Shown here: piece by piece, positions 1-7,401 of the stretch
Position numbering within the stretch: the first letter of the stretch is position 1
Layout: every line of letters starts with the position of its first letter
Assembly (NCBI GenBank): GCA_964546125.1
Contig: CAZJIS010000035.1
Location: forward strand, 1-17,930
DNA: 17,930 nucleotides
Direction of reading: 5' to 3'
DNA from: Phil1 sp964546125
GTDB taxonomy: Bacteria; Bacillota; Clostridia; Christensenellales; CAG-138
Translations under genes and position numbers: made by a program
Notes under the pieces: generated by a model
The model's input: the letters and a program-made list of their open reading frames with translations, nothing else
What the model was told of the DNA's origin: nothing
The model's database searches: none

Positions 1-36
1 GGCGGCGGAAGCGATTGGGGCGGCGGAAGCGATTGG
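1..36 (+). repeat. Two tandem copies of an 18-bp coding repeat
   Basis: Bases 1-18 and 19-36 are identical (ggcggcggaagcgattgg) and encode GGGSDW twice; a degenerate third unit follows to about base 57. The array may continue left of the window. It forms the low-complexity linker before the membrane segment of the Tim44-like protein. Confidence 0.85.
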
Positions 37-786
37 GGCAGCGATTCTTCGGGTTGGCTCTCCGGTGGGGATGGAGGCATCCCCCTGGGCGGCGGAACCA
101 TCGCAGCCATTATTTTTATCATCATCGTCGTGATGGTCTTTAGCAAAAAAGGCAAGGGCATGGGCGGATCGCAGCCCGTCGCGCCGGGCGCATCGCGCAC
201 GGTGCTGCCGATGAGCATCGCGCAGCTCAAGGAAATGGACCCGCTCTTCTCGGAAGAGAAGCTCAAGGAGAAGATCGGCAACCTCTACATCAAAATGCAG
301 GCCGCCTGGCAAACCAAAAAGTGGGAACCCATGCGCGCGCATCTCTCCGATGCTCTGTTCAACCAGATGAACAGCGGTGTAGAGGCGAAGATCCGCAGCC
401 GTCAAACCAACTATATCGAGCGCATCGCGATCCTTGGCGTGGATCTGACGGGCTTCGGGCAGGACGACAAGCACGACATCGTCACGGCCATTGTCCAGAC
501 CCGCATCGTAGACTATACGCTCGACGATGTGACGGGCAGCCTCGTTGGCGGCTCGCGCACGGCCGAGAAGTTCATGACCTACGAATGGACGCTCGTGCGC
601 ACCAAGGGCGCGAAGAGCTTCGTCGCCGGCGGGGACGAAACCAAACATTGCCCCAACTGCGGCGCGCCGCTTGACCTCAACCACTCCGCCAAGTGCGATT
701 ACTGCGGCGCGGTTATCTCCGCCGCCGAGTATGATTGGGTGCTCAACGGCATCAAGGGCATTTCGCAAAGAACGGTTGGCAATTAA
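1..786 (+). CDS. Tim44-like domain, zinc-ribbon membrane protein (5' partial)
   Basis: The reading frame is open from base 1, so the true start lies left of the window; 261 residues are visible. It begins with a Gly/Ser/Asp/Trp-rich linker in which GGGSDW is repeated. One hydrophobic segment follows (about residues 33-47, TIAAIIFIIIVVMVF), then a basic SKKGKG stretch. Residues about 70-205 look like a Tim44-like domain (an NTF2-like fold; SEEKLKEKIGNLYIKMQAAW and a late EWTLVR strand). The C-terminus carries a zinc ribbon with Cys pairs at about 217/220 and 232/235 (CPNC, CDYC). In bacteria such proteins are membrane-anchored and of unknown function; the mitochondrial import role of Tim44 should not be transferred. 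The missing N-terminus may hold a signal peptide. The stop codon lies inside the palindromic element that follows. Confidence 0.85.
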   Translation, partial: GGGSDWGGGSDWGSDSSGWLSGGDGGIPLGGGTIAAIIFIIIVVMVFSKKGKGMGGSQPVAPGASRTVLPMSIAQLKEMDPLFSEEKLKEKIGNLYIKMQAAWQTKKWEPMRAHLSDALFNQMNSGVEAKIRSRQTNYIERIAILGVDLTGFGQDDKHDIVTAIVQTRIVDYTLDDVTGSLVGGSRTAEKFMTYEWTLVRTKGAKSFVAGGDETKHCPNCGAPLDLNHSAKCDYCGAVISAAEYDWVLNGIKGISQRTVGN

Positions 787-886
787 TAATTAGAAGAGCG
801 TTGAGGGCTCCGCCTTCAAACTTCCGCTTGGGGTACTTAAGGCCGGTAGCCCTAAGCGGAAGTCGGGACGGAGCCCTGATTAATTG
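780..886. repeat. MITE-like palindromic element between convergent genes
   Basis: Nested inverted repeats fill the whole gap between two convergent genes. The outer ends are caattaat (780-787) and attaattg (879-886). Inside are agggctccg (804-812) with cggagccct (869-877), and acttccgctt (820-829) with aagcggaagt (854-863). The stem continues inward through ggg/ccc and tac/gta to a loop at about 837-845. The element contains the TAA stop of the left gene (784-786) and abuts the TGA of the right gene (887-889 on the - strand). It encodes nothing. It could act as a bidirectional terminator, and the terminal repeats suggest a small transposed element. No second copy is visible in this window, so the mobile-element reading is inference. 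Confidence 0.6.
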
Positions 887-1993
887 TCAATTCCCTTTCG
901 TGAGCTCGCGCACGCGCGCCAGGAGCGGATAGGGGTTCACATAGCGGTATTCGGGCGTGATAACCGAAAGGTGCAGGTGCGGCGCATCGCTGTTGCCGGT
1001 GTTGCCCACATTGCCGATAATCTGCCCGGCTTCGACCCGATCGCCAACTTTCACATGCGTCGTCGGCTCCACCATGTGGCAATAGGTCAGGCGGAAGCCA
1101 TAATTATCGGCGACGACAACATAGTTGCCCGCAAGGTCCGTGTAGCCGATGTAGAGCACCGCGCCCGCGCCGATGGCGTGGATGATCCTGCCCTCGGGTG
1201 CGGTGATGTCCGTGCCCATGTGGCGGCGCGTGGCGTTGGAGCGGTCGTTATACCAGCCATCTTTAATGTTGCGCTTAGGGAGCGGCTCGACGAGCGATTC
1301 GGCATAGCCCGCGGGAAAGGCGTAGCTGCCGTCGGCATGCAGTTCCTCGCCGAATTCGTCGTAAACGGTGTGCAGGTAGCAATAAATAGAGAGCGCTTCG
1401 TATTGCACGCTGCGCGATTCATATTCAAAAAACGTTTCAAATGCGGGAAGCGATGCGGTGATGGTGAGCACGCCGTTTGCAAAGCACACATCCGCCGTGC
1501 TCAGGCGCAACAGCTTTTGTTCGGGCTTCTCCTCGCAATCTGCCGAGAGCGCCACCATAAAACGCCAGTCCGCCGCGGGAAGGGCAAGCTCGAGCGTCGC
1601 TTGCGGCGCGAAGCTTTGCGCGCGGGCGAGCGCCGCGTCGGCGGCGGTGCGGATGGCGGCGAGGTAGTCCGCGGCCATGCCTTCGTAAAGGGCGCGCAGC
1701 GCGAGGAGCTCCGTTATTGTCGCGACTTCCTGCTCAACGTCATAAGCCGCATAATCGAGCGTGAGGGCTGCAAGGTAAGCATCCCGCGCGTCTGCGGCAA
1801 TATCCGCGTCCGCGGGGGGCGGGGCGGGTGTCGACGTGAGGGCGGGGAATAGGGGCGGCGTGGGCTTTGGGGCCGCCGTGTGCGCAACCTGTGCGCCGCC
1901 GGGGCCGGAAACAGGCAGCGCACAACCCGAAAGGCAGAGCGCGAGAACAACAAGCCCTAAAAAGAACCGAGCCGCCGGTTTATGTATATGCAT
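887..1993 (-). CDS. M23 family metallopeptidase lipoprotein
   Basis: Predicted 368-residue envelope-anchored peptidase of the LytM/lysostaphin type, acting on peptide bonds in peptidoglycan or assisting another hydrolase. The ATG at 1993 is chosen because it gives a classic lipoprotein signal: HIHK charge, hydrophobic FFLGLVVLALC, and lipobox LSGC with Cys24. A GGAGGG lies 12 bases upstream, which is long spacing; an in-frame start at 2038 would add 15 residues. A Pro/Ala-rich linker and a largely helical middle region precede the C-terminal M23 domain (about 245-360). The zinc and catalytic motifs are intact: HMGTD (His258, Asp262), a His306 in YCHM, and HLH (339-341). GDRVEAGQIIGNVGNTG is typical of the family. 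The gene ends exactly at the palindromic element and converges on the Tim44-like gene. Confidence 0.88.
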   Translation of the reverse strand: MHIHKPAARFFLGLVVLALCLSGCALPVSGPGGAQVAHTAAPKPTPPLFPALTSTPAPPPADADIAADARDAYLAALTLDYAAYDVEQEVATITELLALRALYEGMAADYLAAIRTAADAALARAQSFAPQATLELALPAADWRFMVALSADCEEKPEQKLLRLSTADVCFANGVLTITASLPAFETFFEYESRSVQYEALSIYCYLHTVYDEFGEELHADGSYAFPAGYAESLVEPLPKRNIKDGWYNDRSNATRRHMGTDITAPEGRIIHAIGAGAVLYIGYTDLAGNYVVVADNYGFRLTYCHMVEPTTHVKVGDRVEAGQIIGNVGNTGNSDAPHLHLSVITPEYRYVNPYPLLARVRELTKGN

Positions 1994-2011
1994 TGAAATC
2001 AGATACCCTCC

Positions 2012-2023
2012 GTGAACGTTCAC
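2012..2023. promoter_or_regulatory. Perfect 12-bp palindrome upstream of the M23 gene
   Basis: The sequence gtgaacgttcac is its own reverse complement and directly abuts the GGAGGG ribosome binding site of the M23 gene. On the - strand a GATAAT-like -10 element (about 2030-2035) lies just upstream, so the palindrome would cover the transcription start region. This is the geometry of a repressor operator. No matching -35 is evident and no regulator is identified. Confidence 0.4.
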
Positions 2024-2067
2024 AAGCATGATTATCACCTAAACAGATGAAAATTGCTGTATCTAAA

Positions 2068-2083
2068 CTATGAATTTTCATAG
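2068..2083. repeat. Small AT-rich inverted repeat after pcrA
   Basis: The arms ctatgaa and ttcatag lie 2 bases apart in the short gap between the pcrA stop and the M23 leader. The stem is AT-rich and lacks a following T-run, so it is a poor intrinsic terminator. It may be an operator or a chance dyad. Confidence 0.35.
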
Positions 2084-2098
2084 GATGGCAAAGAGAGT

Positions 2099-4249
2099 TT
2101 ACACGCGCTCAAGCTTCGCGCGAAAGCCGATCCTGCGCGGCGTGGGGATGTCCGCAAAACGGATCACATACGCACCGCCCTCGAGATCTATGTCGATCAC
2201 TTCGCCCCGGCCGAGCACCGGGTGGACAAGCGCATCGTCTATGTGGAAAGCGGGGCCTTCGGAGGCCGCTTTGAGCGAGAGGTCGCTGCTTTTTACGCGC
2301 GCGTCCGCCTCGCGCACGAGGCTTTCGGGCAGTTCCACAACATAGCGCAGAAGGCTTTTGTCGATGTCGAGCACGAAGCGCGAAGGGCAGCGGAACGAAC
2401 CGTCGAGGTTTTTGCCCTGTGAACCCGTAAGATACAGCCGCTTTTGCGCGCGCGTCATCGCGACAAAGGCAAGGCGGCGCTCCTCCTCCATGCCCTCGAG
2501 GGTGGCGACTTTTCGCGAAGGAAACACCCCCTCCTCAAGCGCGCATAGAAACACATAGGGGAATTCGAGCCCCTTGGCGCTGTGCACGGTCATCAGCTTC
2601 ACCTGCGCGCCCGCGCCCGCGGCGTCGAGGTTTGTGAGCATCGCCACATGGGAAAGGTAGCTTTCAAGCGTCGTTTCCTCGCCGCAGGTGGTTTCATATT
2701 CGTAGATGGATTGGCGAAGCTCGGCGAGGTTATCAAGCCGCTCCTGGCTGCCTTCGGTGCGCAGCGCCTCCTCATAGCCCGATTGGTCGAGCAGTTTGGC
2801 GACGAGCTCGGAAATCGGCAGGTCGCGGCGAAGGGAGGCGAAGCGCTCTATAAGCTCCACGAACCTCTTTGCTTTGGTGTTTTTGAAAAGCTCATCCTCC
2901 ATGCTGCGTACGAGCGCCTCGTAGAGCGTGCAGCGGTGCTCCAAAGCATAGGCCTGCAAAAAGCGCATGCGGCGCGCGCCGAGGTTGCGCTTGGGGTTGT
3001 TGGCCACGCGCATGAACGAAAGGTCGTCCTTATGGACGATCAAGCGCAGGTAGGAGAGCGCATCCTTAATTTCCGCCCGGGCGAAGAACTGCACGCCGCT
3101 ATAGATGCGATAGGGAATCTCCTCTTTGAGGAAAACCTCCTCGATGGTGCGCGTCACATAATGCGCGCGGTATAAAAGGGCGATGTCCGAAAGGGCCGCG
3201 CCCGCCTCGCGCAGCGCCTTGATCTCGCCCGCAATCCAGCGCGCTTCGTCCTCGGCCGTGTCCGCATGGCGGTAGATGACCGCCTCTCCCGCGGGCAGCA
3301 TGGGAATCAGCTCTTTTTCGATGCGCTGCTTGTTCTTCGCGATCAGCGCGTTCGCGCAGGCGACGATTTCCGGGGTGGAGCGGTAGTTGCGCATCATCAA
3401 AATGGTTTTCACATTGGGAAACTGCTTTTCAAAATCGAGCAGGTAGCCGACATTTGCGCCGCGCCATGTGTAAATGGTCTGATCCGGATCGCCCACGATG
3501 AACAGGTTGTTGTGGTAGGCGCACAGCACCTTCATCAGCGCGTATTGCAGCTCGTCGATGTCCTGGTATTCATCAATCATGATGTATTCAAGCCGCTGCT
3601 GCCACTTGAGGCGGACCGGCTCATTCTCGCGGAAAATATAGAGCGAAAATTTGATGAGGTCGTTATAGTCAAGCCCAAAGCATTTCTTCTCCTGGTAGAG
3701 ATAACCGTAGAAGATGATGTCCTCGGCCGAAACCGCCTCGTCATACTTGCGCTTGAGTTCTTCCGGGGACATCGCGATCATGTCGAGGTAATAATCAGGA
3801 TTCTTTTTGCATTTGCGGATCTCAATCATGTCCCGCGCGTTTGAAAACGTCATGTGGCGAAGCGTCAGCCCCCGCTCCTCGTAAATGAGCTTAAGCATGG
3901 CGTCGATGTCGGAATTGTCGAGCACGAGGAAGCTCTTGGGGTAGGCGACGGCGTTGCCGTCCTCTTGCAGCACGCTTACGCAAAAGCCGTGGAAAGTGCT
4001 GATGTAGCCTGTGTCGTTGTCGCCGGTGAGGCGGCGGATGCGCTGCTTCATCTCGTTGGCGCTCTTGTTGGTGAACGTCACGCACAAAATGTTGCCCGGC
4101 ATAATGCCGATTTCGTTCACAAGGTAGGCAAAGCGGTGCGAGAGCGCGCGCGTTTTGCCGGAGCCCGCGCCCGCGATTACGCGGACGTAGCCTTCGGTGG
4201 TGGTCACGGCTTCGAGTTGTTCGGGGTTGAGCTGTTTTAGAATATCCAT
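2099..4249 (-). CDS. pcrA: UvrD/PcrA-type superfamily 1A DNA helicase
   Basis: ATP-dependent 3'-5' DNA helicase of 716 residues, the usual PcrA length, acting in repair and in clearing replication or recombination intermediates. The start MDILKQLNPEQ at 4249 follows an AAGGAG 4 bases upstream and puts the Q-motif (LNPEQ) at residues 7-11, as in the family; an upstream extension to 4297 is unlikely. Motifs in order are Walker A GAGSGKT (27-33), VTFTNKSANEM (57-67), Walker B DEYQ (226-229), GDPDQTIYTWRG (253-264), RNYRST, VHSAKGLEFPYVFL and EERRLAFVAMTRA. The C-terminus (IDDALVHPVLGRGEVIDID) fits the Tudor-like RNA polymerase-binding domain of PcrA. No ligA or pcrB neighbour is present. UvrD is an alternative name; the context favours PcrA. 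Confidence 0.93.
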   Translation of the reverse strand: MDILKQLNPEQLEAVTTTEGYVRVIAGAGSGKTRALSHRFAYLVNEIGIMPGNILCVTFTNKSANEMKQRIRRLTGDNDTGYISTFHGFCVSVLQEDGNAVAYPKSFLVLDNSDIDAMLKLIYEERGLTLRHMTFSNARDMIEIRKCKKNPDYYLDMIAMSPEELKRKYDEAVSAEDIIFYGYLYQEKKCFGLDYNDLIKFSLYIFRENEPVRLKWQQRLEYIMIDEYQDIDELQYALMKVLCAYHNNLFIVGDPDQTIYTWRGANVGYLLDFEKQFPNVKTILMMRNYRSTPEIVACANALIAKNKQRIEKELIPMLPAGEAVIYRHADTAEDEARWIAGEIKALREAGAALSDIALLYRAHYVTRTIEEVFLKEEIPYRIYSGVQFFARAEIKDALSYLRLIVHKDDLSFMRVANNPKRNLGARRMRFLQAYALEHRCTLYEALVRSMEDELFKNTKAKRFVELIERFASLRRDLPISELVAKLLDQSGYEEALRTEGSQERLDNLAELRQSIYEYETTCGEETTLESYLSHVAMLTNLDAAGAGAQVKLMTVHSAKGLEFPYVFLCALEEGVFPSRKVATLEGMEEERRLAFVAMTRAQKRLYLTGSQGKNLDGSFRCPSRFVLDIDKSLLRYVVELPESLVREADARVKSSDLSLKAASEGPAFHIDDALVHPVLGRGEVIDIDLEGGAYVIRFADIPTPRRIGFRAKLERV

Positions 4250-4270
4250 GCTGCTCCTTGCGCCGCTTCT

Positions 4271-4299
4271 ATGATAGCATCGGCGCGGGGAGAACACAA
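4271..4299 (-). promoter_or_regulatory. Predicted sigma-A promoter of pcrA
   Basis: On the - strand the -35 TTGTGT (4294-4299) and -10 TATCAT (4271-4276) are separated by 17 bases, with the pcrA ATG about 22 bases past the -10. A dyad cggcgc (4281-4286) / gcgccg (4300-4305) brackets the -35. It could be an operator or the terminator stem of the preceding DUF6440-like gene. Confidence 0.6.
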
Positions 4300-4309
4300 G
4301 CGCCGGAGC

Positions 4310-4519
4310 CTAGCGGCTGTTATAAACGAGGTTTTCGAGCTCGAACCTCGGCGTCACCACGGGTTTGCCGTCCGCGCCGAGCAGCGGGGTCAGCCCGCCG
4401 CTGTAGCCCGATTGGTGAAAAAGGTAGTTCACGCCCGTTTGCGTATCGATCCAAATCTCATTTCCCGTTGCAAAGCTGTTTTCCTCGAAAACACGGATGA
4501 AGCGTTTTTCCTTTGCCAT
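4310..4519 (-). CDS. DUF6440-like small protein
   Basis: A 69-residue protein without signal peptide or membrane segment. The core GVNYLFHQSGYSGGLTPLLG, followed by DGKPVV, matches my recollection of the small DUF6440 family common in Clostridia, whose function is unknown. The family name is from memory and needs a profile search. The ATG at 4519 has AAGGGGG 8 bases upstream. The gene lies 14 bases after the GNAT gene on the same strand, so the two are probably co-transcribed. The sequence reads like a single small beta-rich domain (EIWIDTQTGVNYLF). Confidence 0.75.
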   Translation of the reverse strand: MAKEKRFIRVFEENSFATGNEIWIDTQTGVNYLFHQSGYSGGLTPLLGADGKPVVTPRFELENLVYNSR

Positions 4520-4533
4520 AGCCGTTTTCCCCC

Positions 4534-5154
4534 TTATAGAAATTGTGTGTTTCGCATATAGCGCGCATACACTTCGCTGTCGAGGCGAAAAGTCAGCGCG
4601 TCAAAGCGTTCTTTGCGCACGATGCGCAGCTCCTTTTTGCGGTTGACTTCGATGAAGCCAAGCTTTCGCATCAGGCCGAGTACGCGAAGGTTGCCGGACC
4701 ATGTTTGCGCGTAAACCTCCTTCGCGCCGTTTTCAATAAGATAGCCGATAAAAAGCGCCCACGCCGCTGTCGCGTACCCTTTGCCGCGCGCGGCAAGCGG
4801 CGGGATGTCGATGCCGATCGTCTTCCTTGCGCCGGCGGGAGAGTAGAAATACGCGTCGTCGATGAAATAGCAATTGCACCAGCCGATGTGCGTTTCCCCC
4901 GCATTGTTGATGCAAACCTCAAAGCTCAGGCGCGGCTCGTTTTTTTCCATGCAAGCAAGCTTTGCAAGCTTTTTTGCCGCCCCGCGGCGGAAGGCATGCT
5001 CGTCAAAGGGCACATAGTGAACGCTCGCGGGGTCGTTTTCCCATGGCGCGTCCCAGAGGAGCCACTCGGTTTCAACCGTTTCCCAGCGCACGCGGTCCTC
5101 GATGTCGGCTTCGATCATATCCCGTAAAATGACTTTTTCGTTTGATAATCGCAT
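4534..5154 (-). CDS. GNAT family N-acetyltransferase (RimJ/RimL-like)
   Basis: Predicted acetyl-CoA-dependent acetyltransferase of 206 residues. The N-terminus (RLSNEKVILRDMIEADIED) has the opening strand and helix typical of RimJ/RimL-type GNATs. Motif A, which binds the acetyl-CoA pyrophosphate, is RGKGYATAA (123-131). It is followed by an ENGAKEVYAQTWSGNLRVLGLMRKLGF segment, broken here as ENGAKEVYAQTW and NLRVLGLMRKLGF, matching the N-x-x-x-x-x-x-x-x-GF pattern near the end of the fold. The ATG at 5154 has AAAGGA 5 bases upstream; a TTG at 5175 would add seven residues and overlap that site, so it is rejected. The substrate, whether protein N-terminus, antibiotic or metabolite, cannot be told. 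It is followed by the DUF6440-like gene. Confidence 0.88.
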   Translation of the reverse strand: MRLSNEKVILRDMIEADIEDRVRWETVETEWLLWDAPWENDPASVHYVPFDEHAFRRGAAKKLAKLACMEKNEPRLSFEVCINNAGETHIGWCNCYFIDDAYFYSPAGARKTIGIDIPPLAARGKGYATAAWALFIGYLIENGAKEVYAQTWSGNLRVLGLMRKLGFIEVNRKKELRIVRKERFDALTFRLDSEVYARYMRNTQFL

Positions 5155-5244
5155 AGGGTTCCTTTCCTGAATCAAAAGAAAATCGGCAGGTTTAGCATGC
5201 CCGGGGATGCAGGCGTTTGTGCGCGTTTCAAAGGAAAGCGCGCC

Positions 5245-6513
5245 TTAGGCTTCCCCGGCTGCGGGATAAGCGTTTTCCCTGAGCCAGCGCTCAAAAATGG
5301 CGCGAAGCGGGCGGCCGCTCTCCCGCTCGCACAGGCGAATAAAGGCCGCCTCGTCGACGGTTCTGCATCCGAATTCCCTTAAGTAGCACGCGACAATGCG
5401 AAAATAGGTCTCCCGGCCGATGGTTTCCTGCAGGGCCAGCATGATGGCGACGGCTTTGGCGTGCAGCACGTTCGTGTTATAATCGAAAGATTCGTCCGCG
5501 AGGAGCGCACGCAAGCGCGCCTCATCCTGCGGGATTCCGGCCCTTCCTTGGGTGACCGCTTCCCTGAGGAGGCGCGCAAACCGCGCGTACACGCCCATGT
5601 CGCGGCCGGTTTCACGCATGAACGCATGGTCGAGCGAAAGGCCGAGTCCGAGCCAGACCCATGAGATGCGGGAGAAATCCACGCGTTCCCCGAAATACTG
5701 ATGGGCAAGCTCGTGCGCGACAATCCAGTTGTCATAACCAAACGCGCCCTTGATTCGCTGCATCCCGTGGAAATGCACCATGCCGTTGGCAATCGGGCAT
5801 CCGCCGACCCAGCGCTTGTTGCCCGGCACGGCGGTAAACGAGAGTGCAGGGAAAAAGCCCATGCGTTTTTTATAAAACGCGGCGGCCTCCTTTGCGGTAT
5901 CGAGCACGGAGCGCGCGAGCGCCTCGCCGTCCGGCGGGTAAATGACGGTGAATTCCCCGCCATCCGTTTGTTGCGCAACATACGGAAAACGGCCTGTTGC
6001 AACAAACCCGAAATTCTGGATATTCTCCCCCGAAAAACGGCGGCCCTCGCGCCGCCCGGAGCCAAACACCGCCTGACCTTCGGGGGCGTTTACGCACACC
6101 TCGTAGGCACAGCCGGTTTCCGGCTCGTTTTCAAAGCGGGGATACCAAAGCTGCACGCCGGCAAACTCCTCAAACGCATCCCCCCAGTGCTCCGCGCCGG
6201 GCAGCGGCGCGCCGAACCGCAAGCGGATGCGCACGCTCTCGCCCGTTTGCAGGGGCTTCCCGAAGCGCACGCGCAGGCGGCTTTCTTCGAACGCGGCGGT
6301 AAAAGCGCGGGCGCTCTCGAGGCTGTCCGGCGCAATTTCGGCCTTTCCCGTGAGGAGGACGAGCTCTGTGAGCGGGTGGTTGCCGGCGTTCGTATAAAAG
6401 GCGCGCAGCACGCCCTCGTAGCGCCCTTTTTCAGGGAGAAGCGCCACCTTGATTTCATAGCGCGGCGCGCTCTTGCCATGCCCGATCGGCTGCGCGCAAA
6501 ACTCCCGGGTCAT
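5245..6513 (-). CDS. M1 aminopeptidase-like protein with degenerate active site
   Basis: A 422-residue protein, much shorter than full M1 enzymes (about 600-870), with no signal peptide. Residues about 15-200 resemble the N-terminal beta domain of M1 peptidases. The gluzincin helix is present: HELAH at 267-271. The third zinc ligand, a Glu 19 residues after the second His within the usual WLNEG, is Leu290 here (WLGLG). The substrate-binding GxMEN motif also appears altered (GGCPIANGMVHFH, about 237-248). The protein may therefore be a binding protein or an atypical hydrolase rather than a classic aminopeptidase. Its ATG overlaps the TGA of the upstream methyltransferase as ATGA, indicating translational coupling. 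It lies in the - strand run that continues to the GNAT gene after 90 bases. Confidence 0.8.
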   Translation of the reverse strand: MTREFCAQPIGHGKSAPRYEIKVALLPEKGRYEGVLRAFYTNAGNHPLTELVLLTGKAEIAPDSLESARAFTAAFEESRLRVRFGKPLQTGESVRIRLRFGAPLPGAEHWGDAFEEFAGVQLWYPRFENEPETGCAYEVCVNAPEGQAVFGSGRREGRRFSGENIQNFGFVATGRFPYVAQQTDGGEFTVIYPPDGEALARSVLDTAKEAAAFYKKRMGFFPALSFTAVPGNKRWVGGCPIANGMVHFHGMQRIKGAFGYDNWIVAHELAHQYFGERVDFSRISWVWLGLGLSLDHAFMRETGRDMGVYARFARLLREAVTQGRAGIPQDEARLRALLADESFDYNTNVLHAKAVAIMLALQETIGRETYFRIVACYLREFGCRTVDEAAFIRLCERESGRPLRAIFERWLRENAYPAAGEA

Positions 6514-7319
6514 GCCTTTTTCCCCGCAAAGAGCAAATGGTTGCTGTGACCGAGCATTTCGGGCTTTTCGCAGCAGTAAAAATGATAGCGCAGGTATTGG
6601 GCAAAATCCTTATCCGAAAGGGTATTGATCTGCTCCGCCATCAGTTCGCTCACGCCGTCCGCGGCGACCTCCCGCGTGATCGTGATGCCCGCATCCCGCA
6701 GCATTTGGCGGCACTGGTCGAGCGTGAAGAACACGAAGGGAAAATCGTGCACCTTAAACGTTTCGTGGTCGTAGGTGTCGTCCGCAAAAAAATCGGGGCG
6801 GCAGGCAAACTCCGTGGGGATCACCATATCGTTGGCGATAAAGGAGAAGAATAGCGTCCCCTCCTTTTTGCACACGCGCAGCGCCTCGCGGATGCAGCGC
6901 GCGCGGTCCGCCGCCCCCGCAAGGTGGTAGAGCGGTCCGAAGACGAGCACGATGTCGAAGCTTTCATCCGCAAACGCCGAAAGGTCGAGCGCGTTGCCCT
7001 CGATGAGCGTAATAGGCGGGGGAGAGCCGAACAAAGCGAGCTTGCGCCGGAAGGCCGCAATGTTTGCGGGCGCAAGCTCAAGGGCCGTGACCTCATGCCC
7101 TTTTTGCGCAAAGTGCAGGCTGTATGCGCCCGCGCCCGCGCCAAGGTCGAGGATGCGGCAGCCCCCGCGAAGATAGCCCTCAATGCAGCGCACGCTCGTT
7201 AAAAACTCGACGCGCGCGGCCTTCGAGCGGTTGAGCCGCACGTCCTCGTTAAAAATCTCGTATGTGGCCGCAACGCGCGCGGCCTCGTTTTCAATGCGCC
7301 GAAGCTCGTCGAAATCCAT
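6510..7319 (-). CDS. Class I SAM-dependent methyltransferase
   Basis: A 269-residue cytoplasmic methyltransferase with the Rossmann-fold SAM site. Motif I is LDLGAGAG (57-64), the acidic end of strand 2 is in VTALELAP, and a FDIVLVFGPLYHL motif follows strand 4, the layout of the Methyltransf_11/25 group. The substrate is not evident. ATG at 7319 is chosen because GGAGGG lies 5 bases upstream and the protein then begins MDFDELRRIENEAAR. The frame stays open 22 codons further upstream, but that would place the start inside the promoter. It is the first gene of a probable operon and overlaps the M1-like gene by four bases. Confidence 0.9.
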   Translation of the reverse strand: MDFDELRRIENEAARVAATYEIFNEDVRLNRSKAARVEFLTSVRCIEGYLRGGCRILDLGAGAGAYSLHFAQKGHEVTALELAPANIAAFRRKLALFGSPPPITLIEGNALDLSAFADESFDIVLVFGPLYHLAGAADRARCIREALRVCKKEGTLFFSFIANDMVIPTEFACRPDFFADDTYDHETFKVHDFPFVFFTLDQCRQMLRDAGITITREVAADGVSELMAEQINTLSDKDFAQYLRYHFYCCEKPEMLGHSNHLLFAGKKA

Positions 7320-7373
7320 CGTAACCCTCCGAGAAATACCGTTCACAAGGCGCAGCCCGCGCTGTTCTTTGTT

Positions 7374-7401
7374 ATTATAACGCATGCTTCCCCCAAATCA
7401 A
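7374..7401 (-). promoter_or_regulatory. Predicted sigma-A promoter of the methyltransferase operon
   Basis: On the - strand -35 TTGATT (7396-7401) and a consensus -10 TATAAT (7374-7379) are 16 bases apart. The -35 overlaps the stop codon of the upstream tRNA synthetase gene. The resulting leader is about 48 bases. Confidence 0.65.

Noticed and set aside
884..1852. Long + strand open frame (322 codons) opposite the M23 gene
   Set aside because: It is antisense to a gene with clear lipobox and M23 motifs, is Arg/Ala/Val-rich low-information sequence, and results from the high GC content.
5221..5243. Stem gcgcgtttc/gaaagcgcgc-like dyad after the M1-like gene as a terminator
   Set aside because: The stem is imperfect (one bulge) and no T-run follows on the - strand, so read-through to the GNAT gene remains possible.
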